NCBI GenBank assembly: GCA_001782515.1
Contig: MFOV01000029.1
Coordinates: forward strand, 858 to 14,704
From: Candidatus Levybacteria bacterium RIFCSPLOWO2_01_FULL_39_10
Lineage (GTDB): Bacteria; Patescibacteriota; Microgenomatia; Levybacterales; UBA12049
Length of the DNA: 13,847 nucleotides
Direction of reading: 5' to 3'
The translations under genes and the position numbers were made by a program. Below, piece after piece: positions 1 through 6,700 of the stretch (its first letter is position 1; every line of letters starts with the position of its first letter). Below the pieces are notes generated by a model. It saw only the letters and a program-made list of their open reading frames with translations. It was not told the DNA's origin and searched no databases.

Positions 1-830
1 TTCCAAAAGCAAAATACAAAGCAGGAGTTTCGTCTTTAAAACATAAAAGTCAAACTGTGGAATTTGTGATTGATTATGATGAGGGCGCGGGATACCCAAC
101 AGTTTATTTGGAAGATTCAAGTCTTGGAATACTCGGAAATTTAAACTATTATTTATCAGTTTTAACCGAGGTATTTTTTACTAACACCAGAGTCTATTTT
201 CAAAACCTCACAGGATCTCTCAGGTTTTTTGATCTTGTGTCTTTTGTAACTTTGGGGACTCTTGTACTTTTGACGCTTATCGCCTTTTCCAAAAAACACC
301 ACATTCCCCTATCCGGTATGCACACATATTTTTATTATTTATTTGATCACAAAAAAAGCCATGCCAACTACATTACCGGTGTTGTTTTTGATGAGAACGA
401 TGCTCCTGTTCCGTCCGCAAATGTTTATATCCAAAACAGGGAGACAGAGGAAATTGTCGGAAATGCGCGGACAAACAGAAAAGGCGAGTTTTTCTGGAAG
501 AAAAGGAATGGAGCAAACTTTAATGTTATGGTGACAGCAAAAGGACTGCGATCATCTGATTTTCTAGCGTTTAAGGAACGCGAACATCTTAAATTCAAAA
601 TAACACTTGAAAAAGACGCTATCGGACTGGGGCTTTTTGAAAATATTGAAAGATTATTTTCGCGAAGTTTAGGGATGGTTTTTGAAGTTTTGATAGTTCT
701 TACTATAGTTTTTCAAATTTTATTTATTCTGGAGTTTGGTTTGATCCGAACTCTACCATTTCTTATTATTTCGATATTAAACTTGGTTCTTTGGCTTTTT
801 GTCCTCCACCACAGCCGCCACTATAAATAA
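1..830 (+). CDS. Membrane protein with carboxypeptidase-regulatory-like domain, 5'-truncated by the window edge
   Basis: The frame is open from base 3 to the TAA at 828-830. The GTG at 57 is internal, because 18 further codons precede it without a stop, so the gene starts outside the window. Numbering from that GTG, one hydrophobic segment spans about residues 58-78. A compact beta-rich domain follows at about 104-185, with the pattern ITGVVFDENDAPVPSANVYI ... TNRKGEF ... VTAKG. This is the usual look of a carboxypeptidase-regulatory-like (CarboxypepD_reg) beta-sandwich. Two more hydrophobic segments lie at about 207-226 and 230-250, before a short basic tail. In such proteins the domain usually serves as a structural module on a membrane or surface protein, and no catalytic residues are visible. 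The gene converges on the minus-strand genes to its right. The fold assignment is fairly good; the specific role is unknown. Confidence 0.75.
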   Translation, partial: PKAKYKAGVSSLKHKSQTVEFVIDYDEGAGYPTVYLEDSSLGILGNLNYYLSVLTEVFFTNTRVYFQNLTGSLRFFDLVSFVTLGTLVLLTLIAFSKKHHIPLSGMHTYFYYLFDHKKSHANYITGVVFDENDAPVPSANVYIQNRETEEIVGNARTNRKGEFFWKKRNGANFNVMVTAKGLRSSDFLAFKEREHLKFKITLEKDAIGLGLFENIERLFSRSLGMVFEVLIVLTIVFQILFILEFGLIRTLPFLIISILNLVLWLFVLHHSRHYK

Positions 831-867
831 TACAAATAAGTACCAATTTCAAATATCCAATAACTAA

Positions 868-931
868 CTATTGTTCGAGTAAGCGAAGCGCATCGAGAAC
901 TTATGTTTTTTCGATTTCATTCGAAGAATAA
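868..931. repeat. Palindromic element copy 1 (TTATTGTTCGAG family), intergenic
   Basis: This 64-bp element starts with CTATTGTTCGAG and ends with TTCGAAGAATAA. The two ends are inverted copies of each other, with GCGAAGCGCATCGAGAAC inside. It lies in the gap between two converging genes and ends one base before the stop codon of the GIY-YIG pseudogene (933-935). As RNA it could fold into a hairpin and help end transcription from either side, which is inference. Bases 869-899 also match the inverted half-copy at 1217-1247 at 27 of 31 positions. Confidence 0.8.
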
Positions 932-932
932 T

Positions 933-1209
933 CTACCAATCTTTCTTCCACTCATCCTTTATAAGTTTTTCTTTTTTTTCTCCCGGCTCCAGTTTTTAAT
1001 TTGAATCTCTCTTCTTCTTGCAGTTTCTAAATCTTCATGTTCTTCTAGATAAGCCAGTTTTCTAATTCCATGCTTTGCTGTGTATTTTATTTACTTCCAA
1101 ATTTTGATAAGTGCTGATCATATCTGATCCCAGGTTTCCAAGTCATACCCGTGTAATATGTTCCGTCTAAACATTCCAGTATGTAGACATCCCATTTCCA
1201 CCGTTTCAT
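933..1209 (-). pseudogene. GIY-YIG nuclease (YhbQ/UPF0213-like), frameshifted by a 5-bp duplication
   Basis: Reading from the ATG at 1209, the protein begins MKRWKWDVYILECLDG and continues YYTGMT, which holds the VYI...YTG core of the GIY-YIG fold. RYDQHLSKFGSK follows, with the conserved Arg. The frame then hits a TAA. In the next frame the protein resumes as YTAKHGIRKLAYLEEHEDLE, then ARRREIQIKNWSREKKEKL, and stops at the TAG at 933-935. Together the two parts give a domain of about 90 residues, the normal size for this family. The break coincides with a perfect tandem duplication of a pentamer (plus strand TATTT at 1083-1087 and 1088-1092); removing one unit restores the frame. A GGAG about 10 bases upstream supports the 1209 start. 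A longer frame to 1278 runs back into repeat DNA and is probably not the native N-terminus. These enzymes cut DNA, but this copy should be inactive unless translation shifts frame. Confidence 0.85.
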
Positions 1210-1237
1210 ATTATGCTTCTCCATGCGCTTCGCTTGG

Positions 1238-1464
1238 TCGAAGAATACCCGTACTGAGCCGATTCGGTCTGAGTTCACGGTCGAATGACTTGCCGAACGT
1301 ATTGTTCGAGCTTGACTTTATTGTTCGAGCGAAGTCGAGAACTGATACTCTTCTCGAACAGGTGTTCTTCTCGATTTCACTTCGTTCCGCTCGAAGAATA
1401 CCTGTACTGAGCCGATTCGGTCTGAGTTCACGGTCGAATGACTTGCCGAACGTATTGTTCGAGC
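1238..1464. repeat. Pair of 74-bp direct repeats
   Basis: Copies at 1238-1311 and 1391-1464 differ at one base only (C at 1250 against T at 1403) and start 153 bp apart. Each runs from TCGAAGAATACC through ACTGAGCCGATTCGGTCTGA and CCGAACG to ATTGTTCGAGC. Each therefore joins the right end of one palindromic element to the left end of the next through a shared linker of about 50 bp. The near identity points to recent duplication of one linker-plus-element unit, by recombination or by insertion at a matching site. Confidence 0.9.
1318..1401. repeat. Palindromic element copy 2, intergenic
   Basis: This 84-bp copy starts with TTATTGTTCGAGCGAAGTCG and ends with CTCGAAGAATAC. Its left 25 bases are identical to the left ends of the copies inside the two giant genes (5737 and 11491). 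The interior holds further inverted words, TTCTCGAACAG and GTTCTTCTCGA. Confidence 0.85.
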
Positions 1465-1526
1465 ACAGTTGAGAACTCATGTTTACTTCTCGACTCGCCG
1501 CCTCAGGCTTCTCGCTCGAAGAATAA
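1452..1526. repeat. Palindromic element copy 3, intergenic
   Basis: This 75-bp copy starts with GTATTGTTCGAGCACAG and ends with GCTCGAAGAATAA. The interior differs from copy 2 (TTGAGAACTC, then CTTCTCGACTCGCC), so the ends are conserved while the middle varies, as in the other copies of this family here. Confidence 0.8.
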
Positions 1527-1532
1527 AAAATA

Positions 1533-1553
1533 TTTGACATTTGACATTGGATA
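1533..1553. repeat. Heptanucleotide tandem repeat, intergenic
   Basis: Two perfect TTTGACA units are followed by a degenerate TTGGATA unit, ending just beside the stop codon of the LytR-C gene (1555). It has the same seven-base period as the tracts inside the giant genes. Confidence 0.6.
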
Positions 1554-1554
1554 T

Positions 1555-2304
1555 TTATTGGGCTTGTCCCAATATTATGAGGATGTCCGCGGAAGGCTTC
1601 TCTTCTTCCTCGGGAAGTTCTTCTACCGAACCTCTGAGCTCTTTGGCAAGTGAGTCTGCTGCAGATTTATTTTTTCCTGATAAATTTACTACAATTGTTT
1701 TTGTATAATCCTCTGCCGAGTTTGCAGTTTCAACAATTTCAATATTTTCAAATTTGTCTGTCAAACTATCTCCTGTTGTTTTTGCAAACCCTGCAACACT
1801 TGTCCCGTTATAAATTGCAACTGTAACTGTTTGGCTCTCCTCTTCTTGACTCAATGAACTTGCCGAAGGACTACCCTCTTCTGTTGACTCATCAAGTGCA
1901 ACAGCGCCCACTTTTATTATTTTATTAGATGAGGGTCTGTAAAGAATTGCCAGGCTTGAATTTTTATAGATCAATACTCTATCCCCATTCTGAGCTTTGT
2001 CGTAAAATGGTTCAGATTTTAAAAGATTAAGGTCGGTCACTGTTGCCAGAATCGGCTCCTCACCTTCGGGGAGTTCTATTAATTTCCCAATTGCTGCAAT
2101 TACTCTCTGAGACTCTTCTGGCGTTAGAGTTGAGGAAACTTTTGAATCTGATTTTGAAAGGTTAATAAAATAATATGCGCCGATACCAATTAAAGCAAGA
2201 GCTATTATTGCAACAAGCGGTATCAGAAGGAATTTCTTAGACTTGGGATTTAGCGAGGAAACTCTTGAATTCTTATTTATAATTGGTGTTTTTTTCTCCG
2301 CCAT
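1555..2304 (-). CDS. Membrane-anchored LytR C-terminal domain protein
   Basis: A 249-residue protein from the ATG at 2304. A basic N-terminal tail (residues 1-24) is followed by one membrane segment at about 25-47 (FLLIPLVAIIALALIGIGAY), so the bulk should lie outside the cell. A low-complexity Ser/Glu linker lies at about 143-155. Residues from about 155 to 247 (TVTVAIYNGTSVAGFA ... TIVVNLSGKN ... ADILIILG) fit the LytR_C domain found at the C-terminus of LytR-CpsA-Psr proteins and in stand-alone anchored proteins. The LCP catalytic domain is absent. A role at the cell wall is likely but not shown. A TTG start at 2349 would be in frame, but it would place wall-like sequence before a normal ATG. 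The only good Shine-Dalgarno (GGGAGG, 2325-2330) lies 20 bases from the ATG, unusually far. Confidence 0.8.
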   Translation of the reverse strand: MAEKKTPIINKNSRVSSLNPKSKKFLLIPLVAIIALALIGIGAYYFINLSKSDSKVSSTLTPEESQRVIAAIGKLIELPEGEEPILATVTDLNLLKSEPFYDKAQNGDRVLIYKNSSLAILYRPSSNKIIKVGAVALDESTEEGSPSASSLSQEEESQTVTVAIYNGTSVAGFAKTTGDSLTDKFENIEIVETANSAEDYTKTIVVNLSGKNKSAADSLAKELRGSVEELPEEEEKPSADILIILGQAQ

Positions 2305-2325
2305 AACTATAAGGATAGAAATTAC

Positions 2326-2345
2326 CTCCCTGAAAGTCAAGGGAG
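2326..2345 (-). promoter_or_regulatory. Hairpin covering the Shine-Dalgarno of the LytR-C gene
   Basis: CTCCCT (2326-2331) and AGGGAG (2340-2345) form a six-base stem around an eight-base loop in the leader of the LytR-C gene. The stem includes most of the GGGAGG ribosome site at 2325-2330. The stop codon of a 40-codon upstream frame (2337-2339) falls in the loop. Translation of that frame could therefore open the hairpin. The structure is visible in the sequence; regulation by it is speculation. Confidence 0.35.
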
Positions 2346-2382
2346 CCAAGCGACCGCAGACCCGCCAATAATCGCTCCGAGA

Positions 2383-2475
2383 CCTGCCCGCCAGTGCCAG
2401 GCTTTGGCAGGCGGGGCCGCGCTACGAATAGTAGGCCTGCCCGCAAAGCATGCTTGCATTGCAGGCGGGTAAGGC
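2383..2475. repeat. Two GC-rich REP-like palindromes
   Basis: In otherwise AT-rich DNA, CCCGCC-AG-TGCCA (2387-2399) faces TGGCAGGCGGG (2405-2415). That is an 11-bp stem with a two-base bulge. A second, looser palindrome with the same GCCTGCCCGC and GCAGGCGGG arms follows at 2435-2475. They lie in the gap between the DUF2283 and LytR-C genes. The arrangement resembles REP/BIME-type intergenic repeats. The word CCGCGCTACG (2417-2426) occurs again at 13277-13286. Confidence 0.7.
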
Positions 2476-2530
2476 GAACGGTAAGATATGGCTTGGGTCA
2501 AGGAAGATAAATAACTTTAAATTGAAACTG

Positions 2531-2561
2531 CTTAAGATTTAGGGCTATTGCGAGTCTTAAG
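2531..2561 (-). terminator. Weak hairpin after the toxin-antitoxin operon
   Basis: CTTAAGA (2531-2537) and TCTTAAG (2555-2561) form a seven-base AT-rich stem with a 17-base loop, just past the stop of the DUF2283 gene. No run of U follows on the minus strand, so termination here is only a possibility. Confidence 0.2.
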
Positions 2562-2573
2562 TGTTTTCAACTT

Positions 2574-2786
2574 CTATAAAGAAGAGATTCTTTTTATGAT
2601 ATCTTTAGGTAGCTGCCCGGCGGCCTTTTCTAAAAGCTCCGATCCTTTGAATATTTCCAAAAGCACCGGCTCTTTATCCTGTGCGATATGAACTATCATA
2701 TTTTCAGTTTCATACGAGTCATCAATCTTTTTATGACTGAGTTCTATCATTAATATATCGTCGTTTTTATTATAATTCACTTTCAT
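2574..2786 (-). CDS. DUF2283-family small protein
   Basis: A 70-residue protein starting MKVNYNKNDDILMIELSHKK, with the DUF2283 pattern: an N-terminal pair of short strands (Y...DDILMIELS), an acidic stretch, then a strand resembling IVHIAQDKEPVLLEI and a C-terminal helix. The ATG at 2786 is preferred over an upstream start at 2804, because AGGAGAGGA sits just before it at good spacing. DUF2283 genes often lie beside toxin-like genes of the DUF4258/RelE-like type and may be antitoxins. Here it is the last gene of the operon, 41 bp after the zinc-finger gene. The strong ribosome site suggests it is translated independently. Function is inferred from family and context only. Confidence 0.75.
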   Translation of the reverse strand: MKVNYNKNDDILMIELSHKKIDDSYETENMIVHIAQDKEPVLLEIFKGSELLEKAAGQLPKDIIKRISSL

Positions 2787-2827
2787 ACTTTCCTCTCCTT
2801 GCAATGTGGATTAAAACTAAATCAGCT

Positions 2828-3064
2828 CTAGGAGAATTGTACCACTGGGATATTTATTTTGGGGATAATCTTTTTATTTTCTAACACTCCTTTAATTTTT
2901 TCATCTATTTTATTACTTATTTTAGCCTCAAAAAATCTTTCTCCACATTTTTGACATATAAGCGCCGGTACATCATTTAAGGCAATTAACTCTTTTCCCC
3001 AGTACCTTGCTATATTTACATTTTTTCTTTCTAATTTTCCGCCGCATAGATAACATTTATTCAT
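2828..3064 (-). CDS. YgiT-type zinc-finger protein (MqsA-like N-terminal domain)
   Basis: A 78-residue protein with CYLCGG at residues 4-9 and CQKCGE at 37-42. The two CxxC pairs stand about 30 residues apart around NVNIARYWGKELIALNDVPA. This is the YgiT-type zinc-finger pattern, the zinc-binding half of MqsA antitoxins. The helix-turn-helix half of MqsA is absent. The C-terminus ends in a short strand (KIIPKINIPVVQF). The start lies 5 bp after the CopG-type gene, with no clear ribosome site of its own, so translation is probably coupled. Proteins of this type are often paired with DUF4258 or MqsR-like toxins; here it is the third gene of the operon. An auxiliary antitoxin role is likely but not proven. 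Confidence 0.8.
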   Translation of the reverse strand: MNKCYLCGGKLERKNVNIARYWGKELIALNDVPALICQKCGERFFEAKISNKIDEKIKGVLENKKIIPKINIPVVQFS

Positions 3065-3069
3065 AGATT

Positions 3070-3354
3070 TTAAGTTTTGAAGCTTTGCAATTTTTCAAGT
3101 AGCCACATCCGTGCAAGAGTAGTTGGCCCAACACCTCTTCTGAATGCCTGATTTTTAAGCGCTGTTAAATCTTTAGGGGAAAACCTTATTGTAATGGTGC
3201 TTGTTTTATTTGCTTGGTGAAAGCCTACTAAGGTTCCATCATTAATCTCACCTACAGCCGAATGTGTATCCCAAAAATTAGCCTCCTCCTCTATGGTTTT
3301 AAATGGGTGAATGGGTTTAATCCCTGTTTTTTTAGTTTTTTTTATCTTGGTCAT
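3070..3354 (-). CDS. CopG-type antitoxin
   Basis: A 94-residue protein with a lysine-rich N-terminus, then PFKTIEEEANFWDTH at about 21-35, the hallmark segment of the 'CopG antitoxin of type II systems' family. A ribbon-helix-helix-like end follows: STITIRFSPKDLTALKNQA, then GVGPTTLARMWLLEKL. The ATG at 3354 follows AGGAGG at eight bases, so it is chosen over the GTG at 3363. The start overlaps the 3' end of the toxin gene by 23 bp, which couples the two. By family it should bind the toxin through its middle segment and the promoter DNA through the ribbon. The palindrome at 3664-3682 is the obvious candidate operator. Confidence 0.8.
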   Translation of the reverse strand: MTKIKKTKKTGIKPIHPFKTIEEEANFWDTHSAVGEINDGTLVGFHQANKTSTITIRFSPKDLTALKNQAFRRGVGPTTLARMWLLEKLQSFKT

Positions 3355-3673
3355 TTTCCTCACCTCCTACTTTAATAGTAAACTCTTTGTAAAAAGCTCG
3401 TTCATCGCGTCTAGCCGGACGTGATGTTATTAACCCATATGTATTCTTCTCTCTTCTTTCTCCAATAATTACAGTCAGAAACCTTCCCTTTTTAGTTTTT
3501 CCTATCAAAAGCCATCTTTTTCCTCTTCCCTCAATATAAACATAATCGTTTTCAATAACCTGAATTACCTCATCAATAGTTATTTTGTGTTTGGCGATGT
3601 GCTCGGGCCTATCTGATTCAACAATCAAAACGTCTACAACAATATCATCGACCACAAAATTATTGTAAGACAT
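3332..3673 (-). CDS. BrnT-like toxin
   Basis: A 113-residue frame from the ATG at 3673. The core is RPEHIAKHKITIDEVIQVI, then GRGKRWLLIGKTKKGRFLTV and TYGLITSRPARRDERAFYKE. This matches the BrnT-like toxin pattern: a His-containing helix, a beta sheet with GRT/K...GR, and a terminal Arg-rich R..RR.E...Y segment. Such toxins are thought to be ribonucleases related to RelE. The gene leads the operon and overlaps the antitoxin. The true start is uncertain. The ATG at 3673 has no ribosome site and lies upstream of the transcription start predicted from the promoter at 3662-3690. A GTG at 3655 would give a 107-residue leaderless product that keeps the whole domain. DUF4258 is an alternative family, but fits less well. 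Confidence 0.75.
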   Translation of the reverse strand: MSYNNFVVDDIVVDVLIVESDRPEHIAKHKITIDEVIQVIENDYVYIEGRGKRWLLIGKTKKGRFLTVIIGERREKNTYGLITSRPARRDERAFYKEFTIKVGGEENDQDKKN

Positions 3674-3690
3674 TGTCTTACATAAGTCAA
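3662..3690 (-). promoter_or_regulatory. Sigma70-type promoter with palindromic operator
   Basis: On the minus strand TTGACT (3685-3690) is followed, after exactly 17 bases, by TACAAT (3662-3667). The spacer and -10 box are covered by TGTAAGACAATGTCTTACA (3664-3682). This has two perfect 8-base inverted arms around a 3-base centre. A repressor bound there would block RNA polymerase, the usual design for toxin-antitoxin autoregulation by a ribbon-helix-helix antitoxin. Start of transcription would be expected near 3655, at or next to an in-frame GTG. Confidence 0.65.
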
Positions 3691-3738
3691 CTCCACCACT
3701 CCAGCGTTCTTCCGCGTCAGATTCTGCGGTATTCTGCG

Positions 3739-3760
3739 CTTTTTAGCTAACGCTAAAAAG
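3739..3760. terminator. Hairpin at the 3' end of the M23 gene
   Basis: CTTTTTAGC (3739-3747) and GCTAAAAAG (3752-3760) form a perfect 9-base stem with a TAAC loop, overlapping the TAG stop (3753-3755) of the M23 gene. No U-run follows on the minus strand, so it is at best a weak terminator; it could also stabilise the mRNA end. The next bases hold a short direct repeat, ATTCTGCG twice (3721-3738). Confidence 0.4.
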
Positions 3761-6700
3761 TAAAGGCTTGTCTTACTCCTGAGGCGTTCCACCATTTGCC
3801 GTGGCGCATGGTCTGCTCAAGCGTAGGCCCGCCCGCAGCCAAATTCACACTCCCGCAGACAATATCAAAATTTGTACTATTCGCATTCAGATAGCACCAC
3901 GGAAATTCTCTAGGCGAAGTCCTGGAAGATCCATCCGGAGCTTCATGCATTTGAGTTACGGGAAAACTATTTGCATCACTCTCATCATTATCTGCATTGA
4001 CTTGCGCTCCCCATGCACTCTCACTGCAGCCACTGTTACTCGTGCAAGTCTTAAGTTGATAAAAAATATCATCAGCAGAATCTTCGTATAAAACATATGA
4101 TTGATTCCCAGTCCTGTCATAAAACATCACAGGACTTTGATCCGTCCCGGTGTGTACAGTTGCATGTGCTGCTGTCCAGGAAGTACCATTGTATTTTGCT
4201 TCAATCACATCGCTGTTATTATCTACATAAACAAATCTAAAATCAGTATCTGATATTCGAATTAAATTTCCTACTTTAGTAGCGTCAGGATTATCTAGTG
4301 CAGAGACAATTCCCGTGGTACAAGCAGATCCAGCGGTGCAATCACCATAATTCAAAGCATCGTTGTTAGTTCCTCCCCCATCATTATCAATTATCATTAA
4401 AATGCTGTCCTCACCGCTAAAGGGGATCAGACTGCTATCTTCATTACCGGTTGCAAGATCTCCATTTTCTGTTGTCCAAGATGTGATGTTGTTAGCATCA
4501 CCAGTCTGACCAGCACTAAATATCCCATCATGCTCACTTAACCAAATTCTATTTGCAGATGCTGTACGGGTAATTTCTATATCTGTAACCGTATTACTCT
4601 CTTTTTCGACAGATGGATCTCCGCATGAAATTGATGTACCTGAAATAGAACATGTCCGGACATATATGGTCGAAGAAGTATTATAATAAGCAATATCTAA
4701 TTTACTGTCATTAACAACATAAATTTCGAAAATGTTGGGACTTGATTTATCAGTTATAATTGAATTTTCCGTTGCTCCCGCCAGTCCAGCAATAGTAGAT
4801 GCTGCTTTTGAATATATCGTAGTACTCCCTTTATGGTATATAACAAAAAAATTAGAGCCGTTATAAAAAACATTTTTTTGTGTATCATTTTCCCATGCGA
4901 TAGGTATAAGCGTAGAAACAATTGTAGGGTCTACTATTCTATCCCCAGTTGTGCCGTCTTTGAAAAAGAGGATTTCGGCTTTGTTATTGGCTCCTACTTC
5001 TGAGAAAGTGTATGCATTTGCATCATTTTGAATTGTATCAAAGTCATTTACGTCAACTTTGATGAGGCCGTTTAAATATTCTTTTGTCCTTATTGGCCAG
5101 CCTTCAGAGTCTTTAATGTCTGTGCTGTCTGACGTAATATCTGAAATTCCTGAAATTTCCCAGCGCATGCGCCATGTACCTTCTTCTACTCCTTTTGTTG
5201 TGACAATTCCGCGGTTTTTGGACATCTGGTACTCTGCCTTAGGTCCCTTTTCTGCAAACTCTTCTACTGAGTCTGGAATTGTCCAGGTTTCTGTAAAAGC
5301 CTCCGCAATACCCTCTTCTGTTGTTGAATAAGTTTTGACTAATTTTACCGAACCGTCTGGCTGATTTTGCTTATCAAATCCCTGCAAAACATTTGATCCC
5401 GTGGTATTTATATTTAATCCATATGGATTCCAGACAAAGTTGCCCGGAGCACCCTGCTGTTTCATATATTCAGGGGAAGTCAGGACTTGGGAAACTGCCT
5501 GAACAAATCCAAAGCCGTCTTTTTTATCTACTAAAATCCTAAGGCCATTTGTGAGGAATTGGTATTTGTAAGATGGAGTCTGATTGGGAGAGTCGATCAA
5601 GACAACATGGGCCTGGGTTCCACCCACTTGTTCGGTGGTAAGAGATAAAACCGAACGCGGAATTGACGCAATTATCACCTTGTCCCCTACTTGATCCGCT
5701 GCTATTTGCCATTGTCTTCCCTCTTCAAAAATCTTCTTATTGTTCGAGCGAAGTCGAGAACTCTCTTCTTCTTCTTCACTTCTCGATTCTCCTTCGACAG
5801 GCTCAGGATCACTCGAAGAATAAAATCTCAAAGGTCCCAGCTTATAAAATTCAGGACTAATGTCCGGCGCTTTATAGGTATATGATAGCTTGATTTTATC
5901 TCCCTTTTTAAGATTTACATTCCAAGTAATTAGTTTCAGCTGATTTTCCGGATCAAGTGTTGACTGGATTCCTAGAATTGGCAAAGGATCGGTTTTGCCA
6001 TAGTATCCGTTCCGCGCGTTATGCCCATTTAATTTAATTGAGAAATGCAGATGCGGACCAGTTGTGATTCCTGAGTCTCCTGAAAGGGCAATTTGTTCTC
6101 CTTTTTCAACCTTATCCCCAACTTCAACTTGCATCTTGCTCAAATGGCCGTAATAGGATTTCCCCCACTCATGTTTTACTACAACTGTTGTTCCGTATGC
6201 TCCGTCACCTGATAAAACCACTTCCCCCCCGTCCACTGCCATGATTGGTGTTCCAACAGGTGTTGCAAAATCCACTCCGTCATGACCCGAAAGATTAAAA
6301 GCTTTATAAAGTTTTTTAAGTGAAGGGTGTTCAAGAGGTTGACCAAATTCCAAATTTATTGGTGTCTCCTCTTGAAACGGAAGGCCGATTTGAGAAGTGG
6401 TCACTCCCAAAACTCCCTGAGCGGACTCTTCTGAAACGCTTTTTATTTCTTCAAACTTGACTTCACTCTCCGGCAAATCTTCTACTACAAAACTTCCCGG
6501 AACTAGCTCTGCAATGGTGCCTGAAAAATCCTGATTCGCAGCTATGTTAATTTCCACAGGATATTTGTTGGGCGGAAAAATGCGGGTTGCCGTCACTCTT
6601 TCAACATCAAAAGCTATATTGCTATTAACTTCAAACGCATCGGTTATCATGTATGTGCCGTTTTTGGTCTGAGCAGAAAGTGTCATTTCGTATTTTCCGA

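Larger units (their letters stand above)
1217..1526. repeat. Mosaic cluster of palindromic elements
   Basis: About 310 bp built almost wholly from short palindromic modules. In order: a right-end half copy (1217-1248), a 74-bp direct repeat, a full palindromic copy (1318-1401), the second direct-repeat copy, and another full palindromic copy (1452-1526). Long frames stay open through it on both strands (minus 1211-1540, plus 1158-1472). No recognisable protein is encoded, and these frames look like a by-product of repeat words that lack stop codons. The cluster separates the GIY-YIG pseudogene from the LytR-C gene. Confidence 0.8.

Noticed and set aside
57..59. GTG at 57 as the start of the first gene
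   Set aside because: The frame is open to the window edge and no ribosome site precedes the GTG, so it is an internal codon.
1217..1526. CRISPR array
   Set aside because: Only two direct copies, 74 bp long, separated by another palindrome rather than a unique 30-40-base spacer, and no cas genes.
1158..1540. Overlapping open frames of about 104-109 residues on both strands across the repeat cluster
   Set aside because: They consist of translated palindrome words, repeat themselves in step with the DNA repeats and have no recognisable domain; absence of stops follows from the repeat sequence.
2350..2480. tRNA or structured RNA gene in the GC-rich gap
   Set aside because: No T-loop GTTCRA motif or cloverleaf spacing was found on either strand; the GC-rich arms fit simple palindromes.
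3823..3840. Another GC-rich repeat copy (GTAGGCCCGCCCGCAG) inside the end of the M23 gene
   Set aside because: It resembles 2431-2444 over a short stretch only and encodes a plausible native NLAAGGPTL segment.
5737..5823. Target-site duplication around the palindromic elements
   Set aside because: Flanks of the copies at 5737 and 11491 show no convincing direct repeats; the empty site would be needed to decide.
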